In this document: positions 32,062 through 44,921 of the stretch, piece after piece | Layout: every line of letters starts with the position of its first letter | How positions within the stretch are numbered: the stretch's first letter is position 1 | Assembly: GCA_002682825.1 (NCBI GenBank) | Contig: NOKP01000023.1 | Coordinates: forward strand, 682,001 to 746,000 | Source: Neonectria sp. B-13 | Taxonomy: Eukaryota > Ascomycota > Sordariomycetes > Hypocreales > Nectriaceae | Length of the DNA: 64,000 nucleotides | Reading direction: 5' to 3' | Program-made: the position numbers and the translations under genes | The notes under the pieces: model-generated | Told to the model about the DNA's origin: nothing | Database searches by the model: none | What the model saw: only the letters and a program-made list of their open reading frames with translations

Positions 32062-35000
32062 CGACTGCGAGGGAGGCCGAGCGAGCGGAGACTCGCACAC
32101 TCTGCGAGACGGATGAGCATTGGCTGAGCTGTTTCGTGCACCAGGATGGCCTCCCCCCCCTGCTGGATATTGCAACTACAGTAGCCATATGCAGGTTGGC
32201 GATAGGTAATATCATGTATTCGTGCTGCCATGGGGGACGCATAAGGATGAGCTCATCCAATAGACGTGGCGGCCTTTGTTGCAACTTGGCACACAGTTGT
32301 GCCACAGACCGAAAGCCGAACCAGATCTTGATCTCCTCCCACCAGTCCCGTCTACTTCGTACTCGCCGACTTTATTACGGCATGACATGAGATAATTAAT
32401 GGCCGAGCTTGGTGGCCGAGAAGGTTCTTACGAGTTCCCGAAACTAACCCGAGGCAAGTCGCTTGAGAAAGAAAGATTCCCCAGATTCAGATCACGCGTA
32501 CCCCAGAAAACACCGCTGGAGGCGGGGGATTGGGTCTGTCGGTATCTGGGGTTCCGGCCCAACCCCACATTCTTATTACCCCGGATGTGATCTCATCATA
32601 ACATGCCGGGGCTGCGTCGGGAAACCCTGGAGTCTGATGACATATGTGAGTTGTGCGTTACGAATACCCAAATATCTCACGAGAAGCTAACAGAGTTGAT
32701 GCTCGGTTCAGGCGAGGCGTGCTTGTGTAATATAATGTAGTCCGAAAGCATTTTGCTCAACACGGACAGATAGATCGTGGTCAAACTCGACTCAGCTCAA
32801 TGCAGGAAACCATAGATATTAAGTGTGACAGATACAGGCGAGTCAGTGAGGCCCTCAAGGCGCTAAGTTACTGGTGGAAGGCAGGAAGTTGTCGATTGTG
32901 ACTTTGGAGGCAGGTTCGACATTGTGCATAGCTAATGCAACGCTGAACTCCACGGAGAACCAGAAACGGGCAAATGCTCGCATGTCGAAGGTGGAGCGGG
33001 TGAAGTGCAACAAGGTCGCGGGTTAAAGCGCATCCCAGCGGTCGATCGCGTTGAGACTTAGGAAGCCGCCCAGTTGAGAGTAACATGGCATGGAGCGCAG
33101 GACGATGTGCCTCGACGAGCTCATACGATGCTCCAGCGGCGAGACTGATGCTTGAGCCGAGATGGGTATCTGGGGCCAGACCTGACCTACCCCACACACG
33201 CCTCCGGTGTGGCTCTCCGCACCTCCACATGCCCCGGCTAAGAGGCGCTGGTCGTCAACACGGATGTCTTGACTGGCCAAATTCGGCAACTTTTCCCAGT
33301 TCAACCTTATTCGCCTAACTAACGCTAAGCCAGGGGGACTCCGATATCCTGAAGCCGCGTTTGCGCCAGAACGAAGGGAAATCATAATCCGTGAAGTCGG
33401 GTTTATAAGCGTCGGGTGAGCCGACTTTGATACTATGCTCGCCTGGAGAGATGCAGGTCAAGAAAGAAAGCCCTAACCCAGGTTGTGCCAGCACCACTCG
33501 GCGCTGTGGGCAGGGGCCCTTGACCCTGACGTAGAGGCTGACCATGGCGCTTCTGAGTGGTGCTCTTGCGTGGAGGAGGGGGGGCAAAGGCGGGCATTGT
33601 GTTGTCAAGCGGGAGGTACAGTACCTGACGTGAGCGGAGGCTTGGGAGACGCAATATGAATAGAGTGTGGTCATCGCTCGGTTGGGTGGCAGACCTCTGA
33701 CGTCCAACCCGCAGTGTTCCGTGATATCGCACACGCAGTAGCATCGACCAAGGAAACGGCCCTTGATCGTCTCAGCCGGTTGAGGCTCCCACGCCTTCCC
33801 CAAGCTCTGCCGTATCATGCCCACGCTTGTGTCCATGTCCAAGCCCATGCTCCAAGCCCCATGGCCACGATGGATGCCGTGCACATGAGTCCACAGCAGT
33901 TAGAAGAGGATAGTCTGCAGGGTATCAATCTTGCCTCCTTTGCTCCGCTACCGTCTCGCCCCGCTCTCCGCTCTCCCAACGAAAAGGCGGCTTGCATTCC
34001 CATCTCCCGGCCTCCACAAGGTCACAGAGTCTGGGGCTAATGGCGGATCGAGCGGCTGTGGGGAAAGAAGACGGGCAAGTTGAGCGCGGAGGGCATCTTT
34101 CTGAATCTGGGAACGGTTGAAGGACACAACAAGGTGGAGGAGAGTGAGTGACGCCTTTGGACTAATAAGTATCTGCACCGAGAAACGGCTGAGAGCGAGC
34201 ATGTGTCAAAGTCTCCAAGTGATTCATCACGTGTAAATTGGCGACAGAAGGGTAGTGAAGTGAAGGGATGTCGGAGGGACGGATCCATCTTGGTTGCGGT
34301 AGGTAAGAGGTATCCTTTGAGGGGAACGTGAGATTCGAATGCACAGATGGACCGGGGAAGGGAGATGAGGGGTGAGAACTGATGAGGAGACGAAGCCTAG
34401 AGTGGTGATGCGCAAAAATGTGTCGTCTTGCATCTCCGGACCAGCGCGACGAGATGAAATCGACAGTTACAGGGTCACGACTCATCCGTGACATAGCGGA
34501 CATGGTTGACAGGGAACAGCGCGGTGCGACGACAATGACAGGGACATGGTTTGGAAAAGATAAGCCGAGAGTCTAGAGTCACGATTCTCACCAGGTGGGA
34601 ACTTGGCGAAGGGGGAAAAAGGGAAAAAGGACAACCAAAGACGAGCGAGGAAGGCGGGCCCGGGACGAGTTGCCCTTCCTCCCCAAGTCACAAGTCACAA
34701 GTCAGGACGGAAGCGGACCAACCACATGAGGCAGGGCGGCGCGACGAATCCACTTTCCATATTCGGTAGGTACAGAGGTTGCTCGCCCTGGATCAATTCG
34801 CAGCCCTGTGATTGGTCCCTTACCCCGCTCCCACCGGTTCAGTGAGATGGTAGGATGCACCACGACGGCGCCTTCTGGCACGCCAGCTGTACGTATCCTG
34901 CCTGGACGACGCTAATTGTACGTACTGGGGGGGAGCCCCCGCTTCAACAAACCATAAGGACAGTGCGAGTGGGTAAAGTGGGCCATTTTTTCTTCTCCAA

Positions 35001-37220
35001 AGTGCGGAGTCAACCCCAGATTGCCTGCCCCATGGGGGGCCCCTTGCGGCCAAGCCCCAATGCAGGCATGGCGCTGCGCTGTACGATGCGACGGGGGGAA
35101 GGAAATTCCGGGAAGGAGACGCTGGGGCGAACCACAGGATAATTCCAGGACAGATATCGGCCGACGGGGGCGATATAAAACGTCCACCCCGTAAGCCAGG
35201 GCAGATCAACACGTATGATATGACTTTGCATTGAGAACCCTTGATGCGCTGGAATGCTGAGTGCCGAAGTGCGCAGGTCTGCGAAGTACGAAGCAGACAC
35301 AAGTTGCCCCCATCTCAGTTCTCAGCCAGTTTCCATTGTGCGCCCACTCCCAACCCCCGGACCCGTCCAGCCCAGTCAGCGACCGCCGACCACCCCTCGG
35401 CTCCGCCACTTACTTGCTTGGCCAAGTTGGAGGTTTCCCTTACGTTGACGTTTGGTGTGCTTCCGGTTGCCTGACGCATGTTGAGCCCTCTTTCCTCGTC
35501 TTGTTTCTTTTTCCCCGGCAGTAGATTCAACCCCCCTGCTTGTCGCGCGTACGTGGACCCATCAAGTCGTTACTTTTTCCTCGTCACTCGCTTTCCTTTC
35601 CTCCTGGGCGGTCTAGTGTGTCATAGCCCTTGGTAGTCGGTCTGTAGGACATATGCTTCCGTTGCTGCCCTGTTTGCATGGAGTCACTAGTAACTACGGT
35701 ACCATCCTGTGCGAGGTGGTTTGGAGATACCCCGGACTGTTGCACCAACCCACCTTTTTCCTTTCCCTCTGCGCTCCCCACACTTTTAGCCACGGGAATT
35801 TACTCGGCGACGTCGCCAGAGTGCTGCGTTCTCCTCTCACTCCCGATCCAACCCCGGGTCCAATCTTCTCACCTCCAATTTCCCCGCCCTGGTCCTTGCG
35901 CCCAAGCTTGTTGCGCCCTGCCCAGTTTGAGTGCAGCTACCTGCAGGGCCTAGGTGTAAGACTCCGGCCGGTGCTTCCCTCACCTCAGGCCGGGAGCGTC
36001 TCCTTGACACTTCCCCAGAGTCCAAGAGCCCTGCATGCGTTCGAATACAGTACCGGTACCTCCGTGTCACACTCCCCGCCCCGGGCAGGCCACACCATTC
36101 CGCTTTTGCATCTACATCCCTCCCACCGCCCAAAATCCCACGCTCGCGCTCCGACTTCCCACACCACAAACCACACTCCGACTTTCCTCATCGCATCCCC
36201 CTTCTCCTCTTATCTCTCTCCGCTCGGTTCGCCACAGAAGCACTCTTCCCGGCTTTCCCTTCCCTTCTCACACGGTAGCCCAGTGCCCAGCCCAGCCCAG
36301 CCACACCGGCCAGTCCCCCGTCCCCCCCACTGCCAAAGGAACCAAGATCACATCCATCGGAAACGGAAATGCTGGTAAGTTAATTGCTCGCTCGGTTTCT
36401 GCAACCCCGAGGTGAGGCCCCAATTCCACCATCGCCCGCCCCATTTGCCCATCTCGACTACCTCCACCCCCAGCTAGATCCGGTGCCAGCTCCCCGGTGC
36501 CAGCTCCAGAAACACGCCGTCCCCCTTCCCTTCCTCCCCAAAGGTGGCCTCCCCAAGCCCCCGAAGTCTCGACTCTGTTTCCTCCTGATGCTGCATCTTG
36601 CTTCATCACCCACACACTCTCTCACCTTGTCCATCCCTTTCACATACACTCCGTACTGCCCGTGTACTCCGAAACCTCGTCAGCCTCGCCACCTCCAGNN
36701 NNNNNNNNNNNNNNNNNNNNNNNNNNNNNNNNNNNNNNNNNNNNNNNNNNNNNNNNNNNNNNNNNNNNNNNNNNNNNNNNNNNNNNNNNNNNNNNNNNCG
36801 CCACTAGCACCGACAGGCCTGGGGTACCTCCACGAGAGGGGACGCACCCAAGAGGGGGCACATCCGAGAGACGACCTAAGAGAGGGGAACCTCCTAGGGG
36901 GCGTTTTGCTTGCGGCTTGCCTGTGCCCGTAGCCGTGCCCGCCCCGGGGAAACACTCCCAAATCTGTCTCCAGCGAACCCAGCCCGACTCTCCCATCCCC
37001 TTCCACACTTTCACGGACCACCTTCTATTCTCCCTCCGCATGCCATGTTCTTCCCTTAACGCACCCCGCAATCTATCTCCAGCCTGCATCTCCCAAGCTC
37101 CAATTTTGTCTTGTTTCTCTTCTCCCTTCTTCTCCCGCTGCTGCTCAACTCTTTCCCCCACATCTTCTCTTGTCTGTACGACCGCTTCGACTTGTCGACA
37201 TCTGAACGACCTGGCTTACC
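32062..37220. other. 5.2-kb spacer with long pyrimidine-rich leader and assembly gap
   Basis: No gene is supported here. A TATAAAA lies at 35174 on the + strand. From about 35250 the + strand is strongly C/T-rich up to the zinc-finger gene at 37221, suggesting a very long transcribed leader. A strong GTAAGT donor starts at 36375, two codons after an ATG at 36369, and may begin a leader intron spanning the N gap. The left half (32062-35200) contains only short uninformative ORFs. Confidence 0.45.
36699..36798. other. Assembly gap (100 N)
   Basis: Exactly 100 N bases, the conventional placeholder for a gap of unknown length. Flanks are C-rich on the left. On the right (36799-36905) a run of related GAGAGGGGA-like segments may be why assembly failed. 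True length and content are unknown. Confidence 0.99.
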
Positions 37221-40200
37221 ATGCTTGCCATCCAGTCTATGGAGGGCCCTCCTCGGTCCTTGGGTGGTCCCCCGATGCCTCTCATCTCCCCGGATCCCGG
37301 AGAACCACGTCAACCAAAGCCCAAGACGCTGCCTTGCAAGTACTGTAGCAAGCGATTCAGGTAAGTCCCTGCCTCCTCACCGGCCACGCCCCGAGACGCT
37401 GACAGGTCCTGCACCATATAGACGAGTGGAACATGTTCAGAGACATGAACGCACTCACACAAAGGAGAAGCCCTTTTCTTGCGGTTGGGATCGTTGCGGG
37501 AAAACCTTTGGACGACGGTATGTTCATGCTGGCCACCGTCGAATGCCTAGACTAAATTGCACCGTCCCCCAATTCGTCCTAACCTCCTCACTTATTCACC
37601 CGCTCACTTACTCACCGGTCACTTACTCACCCACTCACTCACTTACTCACCCACTCACTCACTTACTCACCCACTCACTCACTTACTCACCCACCCATCC
37701 ATTCTCTCCTGCCCATCCACACTACTTCATCTGCCACTTTATCGTGTTCCTACTCGGCCTCTCTATTTTACTCTGTTACACTATATCCCACTGTCATTAC
37801 TCATACATATACTCATACATATACTTACATGGACATCAGGGATCTTCTCGTCCGACACGAGAAGCTTGTTCATCTCAATGAAGGAAATAAGGATGGAAAC
37901 CGCCCCAGGAAATTGTCCTCCAATACTTCCTCCACCTCTCACAAGACCTCGGTATCAGACGGCCACATAGATACCGAAGCCATCAGCCTACATCATCACG
38001 CTGTTCATCGACCGCAACCAATTCAGCAATCTTTGCCACAGCCACCGCCGCAGTTTCATTCCGGTTCCGGTCCTCCTCCAACATCCTCAGCGCCCCAGGA
38101 TTCACGAGTGTCAACTAGGCCGGGTGCATGCAATCTTGATCTCCTATCAGATGCTGCTCTCGCAAGTTCAGGGAACCCAGTCCAATCCACGAACGATTTA
38201 TCTCATCAACATTCGCCCACCGATACCAGGAGAAAAAGCTATGCCGACACCATTGTGTCCTACTCAGACCGCTCTCGAGATGAGGGACCGCCACTAGGAC
38301 CTGGATATGTCCCCCAGCCATCGACTGTCTCCTATGACGATTATAATCTTTTCCTCGACGAATTTTCGTCCTCTGCGCACTTCCTTCCTCCTCACTTTGA
38401 GCCCGATCAGCAGATGAGTATGTGGTCTCGGACCCCCGGAGGCATCGCCTCTCAGCGACGTCCATCAAAGTCCGCGTCTCTTTTCCCATCTCGATTCCCA
38501 AACATGCCCCCAGACGCACGGGACTCAGGGGACCCTTCCGCGCGCGGTCACGAGGACGCATCTCGGCCATCATCCCTCCGGATTTCGGTTATAGATCACA
38601 CTGTAATCAAGAATAGGCTAGACGAGTTCTCTTCGGTTCTACCCAACGATTTCGTGTTCCCATCACGACACACCCTGACGAGATTTCTGGAAGGATACAT
38701 TGGCGGCCTTCACGAACACCTGCCATTTCTGCACCTGCCGACTTTCTCACCAGTCGAGACTGCACCTGAATTGCTTCTTGCGATTCTGGCAGTGGGCGCC
38801 CAGTACCGGTTTGAGAAGAATCGTGGATACGCACTTTGGTATGCTGCAAAGGCTGTTGCTATGGAACAGATCCGTCGTAGACGAATCTCCGAAGTTCATG
38901 CCTTGCTGCCGACCCCTGCTGCATACAGTCCTCATTCTACAAGACCGTCTCCCAATACGACCTATCGACATTCTTTCGCATCGGCGCAGTCAGAGCGACC
39001 AACAACACAAGATACCCACCGGGAACCCTAGTAAGTTCCCTCCATGCACTGAGGAGATGTCGGCGTTCTAATTATAGTCGGATAGCTCTCCAAATACCCC
39101 ACAAGCACGAATTGAGACAATTCAAGCGGTCTTGTTATTATTTGCTGTTGGCCTCTGGGGTGTGAAGACCATTCTCCACGAGGCACTTTCACTGCAAAGC
39201 AACCTGGCAATTCTGATCCGTGAGGAGGGTCTCGTGGCAGAGGGGAGCCAGAGTGCAGTAAACGACTGGGAAACGTGGATTCGTCTGGAGACGGCGACTC
39301 GAACAAAGCTGGTTGCCTACTCCTTCTTTAACCTCTGCAGCATCGCCTACAACATGCCGCCATTACTGCTGACATCGGAGCTGAATCTACATCTGCCCCA
39401 GAGAGGTAAACTTTGGAGAGCGGAGACAGCCTGGCAATGGCAGGAAATGCGACAGTCTACACCGATCGTGGACCTCACTTTGCACGATGCCTTCTCTCGG
39501 CTATTTGGCCGCACGAACCAGGGGCTCCCGACGCAGCTGTCGTCCTTTGGAAGCCATGTTCTCATCCATGCCTTGATTCAGCACATCTACCTACTTAAGC
39601 AGACGTCTTTTGCCACCGGCTTGCCCTACGATATTCACCGAACGATGAAGCCTGAGGATGTTGAGGAAGTGGCGCAGGCGCTGCGGGTATGGCAAACCAG
39701 CTTCGAGGATCAGCACCAACTCCGAGCGGCAGAGTCGGGGCATTTCAGCGTGTCAGACTCGATTGAAGGAGGCACCCTGGACTTTACGGCGACGGCGCTG
39801 CTTCGCTTGGCATACATTCGACTGTACACCGACGTCTCCCCCTCTACGGCGCTCGAAACCCGAGACCCGCTGCTGGTGGCATCGGCCCTGAGTAGGACTC
39901 CGCTGCTAGTGAGAAGCCTTAGGCTGCATCGGGCTGTCTTCCAAGCGATACATGCGCTCTCTATGTTGGTGAAGGCGGGAGTCAACTACGTGGCCAGGAC
40001 CAAGTCGGCCGAATGGAGCATCCAACACTCATGTGAGTCACACTACCCGAATTAACATCGACGCACTCAGTGTACTAACTTGAATCACCAGTGTGTAACT
40101 TGGAGTGTGCTATCCTTGTTTCTAAGTGGTTGTTGACACTCGCGGCCATCGGACCCAACGATCCTCCCGTTACTCATGAAGAGAAGAGTCTTCTTGAAAT

Positions 40201-40489
40201 GGTGCGGCGTATGCTGGACGAGACGGAGTTTGCGGTACCGATTGATCCTTCTCTCTCCGGTGGGAACATGGAATCGGGACAGATGGAAGTGGTGACAAGT
40301 GACAGCACCAAACTTCGTCAGCTGGCGAGCGCAGTGGTTCGGCTCTGGGCTGAGACATTCAAGGGAAGCCACATTTTCGACATGGTCAAGGTGATGGGAT
40401 CGAGTCTTGACGGGTACGCCGATTTGCTTGAGAAGCCCAGAGACAGAACGCCGCCTGGCAGGATGGCTGGGGAGGCAGGTCTGGGTTGA
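37221..40489 (+). CDS. Transcription factor with two C2H2 zinc fingers and a fungal-specific TF domain
   Basis: Five exons (37221..37360, 37422..37517, 37840..39030, 39086..40032, 40092..40489) encode 923 aa; introns are 61, 322, 55 and 59 nt. An in-frame TGA at 37203 bounds the start. Finger 1 uses Cys39, Cys42, His55, His59; finger 2 uses Cys67, Cys72, His85, His90. A Ser/Pro/His/Gln-rich region follows. The fungal-specific transcription factor domain then begins near residue 270 (SVIDHTVIKNRLDEFSSVLP) and includes PYSPNTPQARIETIQAVLLL across the third intron. The last exon encodes the helical HSLCNLECAILVSKWLLTLA segment. Intron 2 interrupts finger 2 within the codon for Arg79 and is five times longer than the others because it holds a minisatellite. 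Targets cannot be predicted. Confidence 0.9.
37621..37694 (+). repeat. 20-bp minisatellite inside intron 2 of the zinc-finger gene
   Basis: Three perfect tandem copies of a 20-bp ACTTACTCACCCACTCACTC unit at 37621-37680 are followed by a partial copy, with degenerate copies just upstream (37590-37620). The array lies wholly within the 322-nt intron and so should be absent from the mature mRNA. Confidence 0.95.
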
Positions 40490-41460
40490 GAAGGGACCAG
40501 AAGGATTTATCAAGAAGACGGGGATATCTCATTCAGGGTTGGGAACGGGGGACGATATGACGATTCAACGAACCAAGTGTGTTTGCATCAGCCATGGCAG
40601 GTTGTTGCTGATATCAATTCTGCTCACCTGGGTGGGGGAGTAGTGCATCTGGCAAGAGCCAACGGAGCGCTCTGACACAGGGTTGAGGGGCTGGACATAA
40701 AACAGTCCCTGACAGGGAACTGGTCATGGCCAAAGTTTTGGCATATTGTACGATAAGGCGTTTGGGAAGGAAATTCCTGGACATTGGTCCAAAGAGATGG
40801 TTCCCGGTCTAAGGGAGACTGGCTTAAGAGGGTGTTTGTTGTACAGGTAGCTAAGAGGAGCTAAAATAGGGGCCCTCGAGGATTTGGGATTTGATTTGAG
40901 GAGGTTTAAAGTTTATGACTTGGCCTTGTTCCTATTTGGCTTGTCGTCAGAAGTGACTTGTCAAAGTAATTGTGTGAGCTTGTGAGTGGAGTTGTGAGGT
41001 CATGGGCGGCCCCACGCGGTAAGCTTAGAGTTGGAGGCACGCACCAACGTCATGTGATGGGTTTGGCCAATGACACGTGCGGCTTTCATTTCCCCAGAGT
41101 CGCATCACCCCTGGACTGGAACTTGGCGGGCTCTCACATGCGTTTCTAGGCTCTAGGCTCTATCCAGCGGTCCAGGCGGAACTGAGAGCTGAACCAAACG
41201 ATCGCGGGGCCGAGCCGAGTGTGGAGGAGGCAGCAAGTGGGGATAGTACCTCGGCATCTCGCGGCCGTGTCTCATTGTGTGACGACCTCACCTCCTCTGA
41301 TCTTGCCAGCCTCGGGAAATTCGGTACTTGAACCTGTGTTAAGTACTGGATGATGTGGGTTTCTTGACGGCTTTTTCAACTCCTAGACTCGGGCACTCTT
41401 GATCTTCTCTTCCACCCACCCTCATACATCGTCAACGTCAACGTCAACGTCAACGTCAAG
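40490..41460. other. Spacer zinc-finger gene to nitronate monooxygenase
   Basis: These 971 bp contain no supported ORF. The right end carries a hexamer repeat immediately before the next start codon. Confidence 0.5.
41431..41459 (+). repeat. (GTCAAC)n hexanucleotide repeat abutting a start codon
   Basis: Four perfect copies and a near-complete fifth of a 6-bp unit end one base before the ATG of the nitronate monooxygenase gene, so the repeat forms the last 30 nt of the 5' leader. It is in frame with the ATG and has no stop, but no upstream ATG is available to translate it. Confidence 0.95.
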
Positions 41461-42593
41461 ATGCCTTTCGCAACAGAGCTAACCCGCCGGTTGGGCATTC
41501 GAGGTTCGTAACCCCCAACGCACCGTCCCTCACTCCACGAGATCCTCATCACTAACGTCTGCTTTTCTCTCCTTCTAGTGCCCGTCGTCCAAGGCGGTAT
41601 GATGCACGTCGGAACCGCCGACCTTGCCTCGGCCGTTTCCAACGCCGGCGGCCTCGGAATCATCACCGCCCTCATCTTCCCCACGCCCGCCGCCCTTCGT
41701 GACGAGATCCGCCGCTGCCGCACCCTCACCCCGAACCCCTTCGGCGTCAACATCACCCTGCTCCCGGCCATGGTGCCACCGGACTACGGTGCCTACGCCC
41801 AGGCCATCATCGACGAGGGCATCCGCGTCGTCGAGACAGCCGGTAACTCCCCCGGCCCCGTCATCGCCCAGCTGAAGAAGGCCGGCATCATCGTCATGCA
41901 TAAGTGCACCAGCATCCGCCACGCCCAGAGCGCCATCAAGCTCGGCGTCGACTTCCTCAGCATCGACGGCTTCGAGTGCGCCGGCCATGTCGGCGAGAGC
42001 GACATCACCAACTTCATCCTCCTCAGCAAGGCCCGTCAGACCCTCAAGGTGCCTTTCATCGCGAGCGGCGGCTTTGCTGACGGCTACGGGCTGGCTGCCG
42101 CTCTATGTCTCGGTGCTTGCGGTGTCAACATGGGCACCCGCTTCATGTGCACTCAGGAGGCCCCCGTGCACATCAAAGTCAAGGAGGAGATTGTGCGCGC
42201 GCAGGAGACAGATACAACGCTGCTGCTGCGCCGCTGGAAGAACACTACTCGCTTGTTCAAGAACAAGGTGGCACTCGACGGACTCAAGGTTGAGCTGGAG
42301 AGCACCAGCGGCAAGTTTGAAGAGGTTGCGCCGTATGTCAGCGGTAAGAGGGGCAAGGAGGTGTTCATCAACGGCGACACGGAATTTGGTGTAAGTCTAA
42401 GACCATTGTTTTCAACTATTCTCAATGCTTCCATGTACTAACAAGCTGTTTGCAGGTCTGGACAACAGGACAGGTCATTGGTCTTATCCACGATATCCCC
42501 ACATGCGACGTCCTCGTCAAGAGAATCGAAAATGAAGCAGAGACGACTTTGAGGGAGAGGCTTGCTCTCCTGGTGCCAGAACCAAAGCTATAG
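41461..42593 (+). CDS. Nitronate monooxygenase (2-nitropropane dioxygenase-like)
   Basis: This FMN-dependent TIM-barrel oxygenase is expected to detoxify propionate-3-nitronate and other alkyl nitronates. Exons are 41461..41503, 41579..42390 and 42456..42593, giving 330 aa; introns are 75 nt (GTTCGT donor, CTAAC branch) and 65 nt (GTAAGT donor, CTAAC branch). The FMN-binding N-terminal strand is VPVVQGGMMHVG with AVSNAGGLGII after it. The active-site loop DGFECAGHVGE carries the His expected of this family. The phosphate-binding region is VPFIASGGFADG...GACGVNMGTRF. The short exons at both ends are essential: the first supplies MPFATELTRRLGIR and the last the C-terminal helix VWTTGQVIGLIHD. 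Confidence 0.93.
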
Positions 42594-42759
42594 AGCGTTG
42601 TACGAGTTTTGCATGGGTTAGGAACTGGGCACGATAAACTCAGGTCGCTTATTTTTAGTTTTATTTGTTAGATACATTCATGAACGGCTTGGAAGGGATT
42701 CCCATATCCCCATCTATAAATCTATTTTCTTGACGCCAAAAGAGATATCTTCTAAATCA
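42594..42759. other. Convergent 3' spacer
   Basis: These 166 bp separate the facing stop codons of the nitronate monooxygenase and F-box genes. The sequence is AT-rich and fits shared 3' ends; nothing else is seen. Confidence 0.5.
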
Positions 42760-44682
42760 TCAGTCATCACCCCCCCAGCCTGCTCGGACCCTTAGCGAGG
42801 CTTGGTCAAAATCCTGGGGCCTGTGGAAGGCCGAGTCTCGTCGATGCCAGTGGGCTTGCTCGGGCGTGATGGCGTGACTTTGCGGCTTGGGTTGTTGCAT
42901 GATCAACTCCGGGACGCCGCGGCTCTCAAAAGCCCATTGTTTGGCTTGGCAGAGGCTTGTGCCCGTCTCGATCAGGGATATCTTGCCTCCAGGGCGTCCC
43001 ATGCGCCATCCCGCCGGTGTAGTCCGCTCTGTCTGGGCAGACGCCTGGTCCTCGGTAAGATGCATGTTCATTTCCAGTACGGCGCCGCGGACACCGCAGT
43101 AGATGGTGTCCGATAGATCCGACGCTTTGCTGAGACAGTAGACTCGGTCATACGAAGGACTGCCGATGTGGATGGTGGCATCCGGGCGCCAGAAGTCCCA
43201 CCTCGACTGGCCGTGGGAAGGACACCGCGTCCCGTTCTGGAAGTTGCACTGCGTGGACCGCCACTGCGACGGCCACTTCTGGTTCCATACCTTGAGCTCG
43301 TCCCTCTGACCGGGAGAGGGCCAGTTGGTGGAGCATGGCAGGGCGGATGTGTGATGGTATGCCTTTGGATACCGGAAGTCGAAGAGGCGGATGTCCGGGG
43401 CGGTGTTGCTCCCTGCGACAAAACGCTCCGTGCCGTACACGAGGAGAGAGCTGCCTGCTTCGTAGGGTTGGAAACGATCACGATAGATGGCGTCGTGCGG
43501 TGATGGCGTGCGGATGTCCATGAGCCTATGCTGGGATTAACAACATGTCATTTTGAGAGGATGATGCAAAACCCGCCTATAAGTGCCGTCATCCCAGGCA
43601 CTCAGCAGTAGACTCTCACTTCCTCCACCCCTAACCGGTTCGATGGCGCGAACAGTCGTCTTCTCTCCGATGCAAATGTCTGTGAGGGTGGCCGCCTCAT
43701 CGAGAACATGCAGATTGCTGGAAGCATTGAAGAACTCGAGGCCGGTTGGTGTTATTTTGCCCCAGCGCAGCGGCTCACGGCTGCCGCCCAATGCACACGC
43801 CATGACATCTCTGCCCATGAACTTGACGCCCCTGAGGAGAGACGGCTCGTCGTCAGCGTTTGCCTGTGAGAAGTTGTGATGTGCTACCGGGTTCAAGGCG
43901 TCGTCGTTGAGGTCGTGCAGGGCAACGAGGGAGCCTTTGCAACTCGCAAGCAGGTTCGACTCAGGCTGCCATTCGGTCCATGACACGGCCGACTGGCCCG
44001 GAGATGTCCTCATCGGATCAGCCACGCGGTCGAGTTCATGTGCATCGCCCAGCGTCAGATCCTGGAGGGACTTTTCAAAGTCGTCCTCGGCTGACAAGAT
44101 CTGGATGTCTCCGTTTGCTCTTCCTACGGCGACAACGGGAAGGCCATGGCGCTCCATGACCGAGACTGCCGTCACGTCTCCAGTCCCGGCTTTGTAGCCA
44201 TGGGTTTTGCCCATGAGCTTGTGCCAGCCGTCGGGCCTTTTGCCGTCCTGCGGCTTCACGCGGATGATGAGGTTTTCTCCCACCCCGGCCGCGATGACCT
44301 CGTCCTCCAGGTTCGGCGACGACCTGGCATCCAGCACGGCGTGAAACGAGACCGACTGCGTCCGCGGCACTCGCTGATACCTCCCCGTCTGCTGCGGCTT
44401 CTTCTCGTGCAGCACATTCATCCAGAAGCCGCGCTTGTCCCAGCAGCGGTCTAGATAGGTGGCGCGATCTGCGACCGAGTCCCATTTTGTGCGGCTGCCG
44501 ACGGCGACGTCCAGCGAGGGGAAGCGAGTCTTGACAAATGTGCGCCAGCCATCCTGCTGGACGACGGCGTGGGTCCGTCTCGTCGACGCTGCCAGGTGGG
44601 CGACATCGCGGGCTGTGTCGAGATGCTCGACAATGTCCAGGAGCAGATCATCTGGGAGGCTTCCCAGAGATGTCCTGTCCAT
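42760..44682 (-). CDS. F-box protein with beta-propeller-like C-terminus
   Basis: This is a candidate substrate receptor of an SCF ubiquitin ligase. Minus-strand exons are 44682..43577 and 43525..42760, giving 623 aa. The ATG at 44682 begins MDRTSLGSLPDDLLLDIVEH, an F-box (about 5-55) with the usual LPDDLLLDI start. The rest has WD-like strands (VTAVSVMERHGLPVVAVG, SAVSWTEWQPESNLLASC, DIRLFDFRYP) and a conserved fungal segment, DIRTPSPHDAIYRDRFQPYE. The intron must lie at 43526-43576, but the junction that restores the conserved TYR-LMDIR frame uses a GC donor (AG/GCGGGT). A GT alternative (donor near 43571, acceptor at 43531) gives an in-frame protein with three extra residues. A degraded duplicate of codons near the F-box lies 400 bp upstream. 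Confidence 0.8.
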
Positions 44683-44921
44683 TTTATGATTTCTTGCTTG
44701 TTGTTTCGTATAGTTTTGGTATGAGCATTTCGGGAAACGAGAATCATGGACGGGATACGATTCTCTTTTCAATCTTCAACCAGGGGCAGCTGGAATATCA
44801 CCGCCACCACCAAGTGGATCACCAATTGTAGCCTATTTTACCTGGGCAGTTAGCGCCAGGCACGTCCAGGCGCCGTTTAGCCTGGGTCAGCCTTGTGCAA
44901 AGACGTCAAGGTAAGTAAGCG

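Noticed and set aside
35653..36378. A 241-codon Pro/Ser-rich ORF upstream of the zinc-finger gene
   Set aside because: All three frames of this C/T-rich leader are open for long stretches, so the ORF reflects composition.
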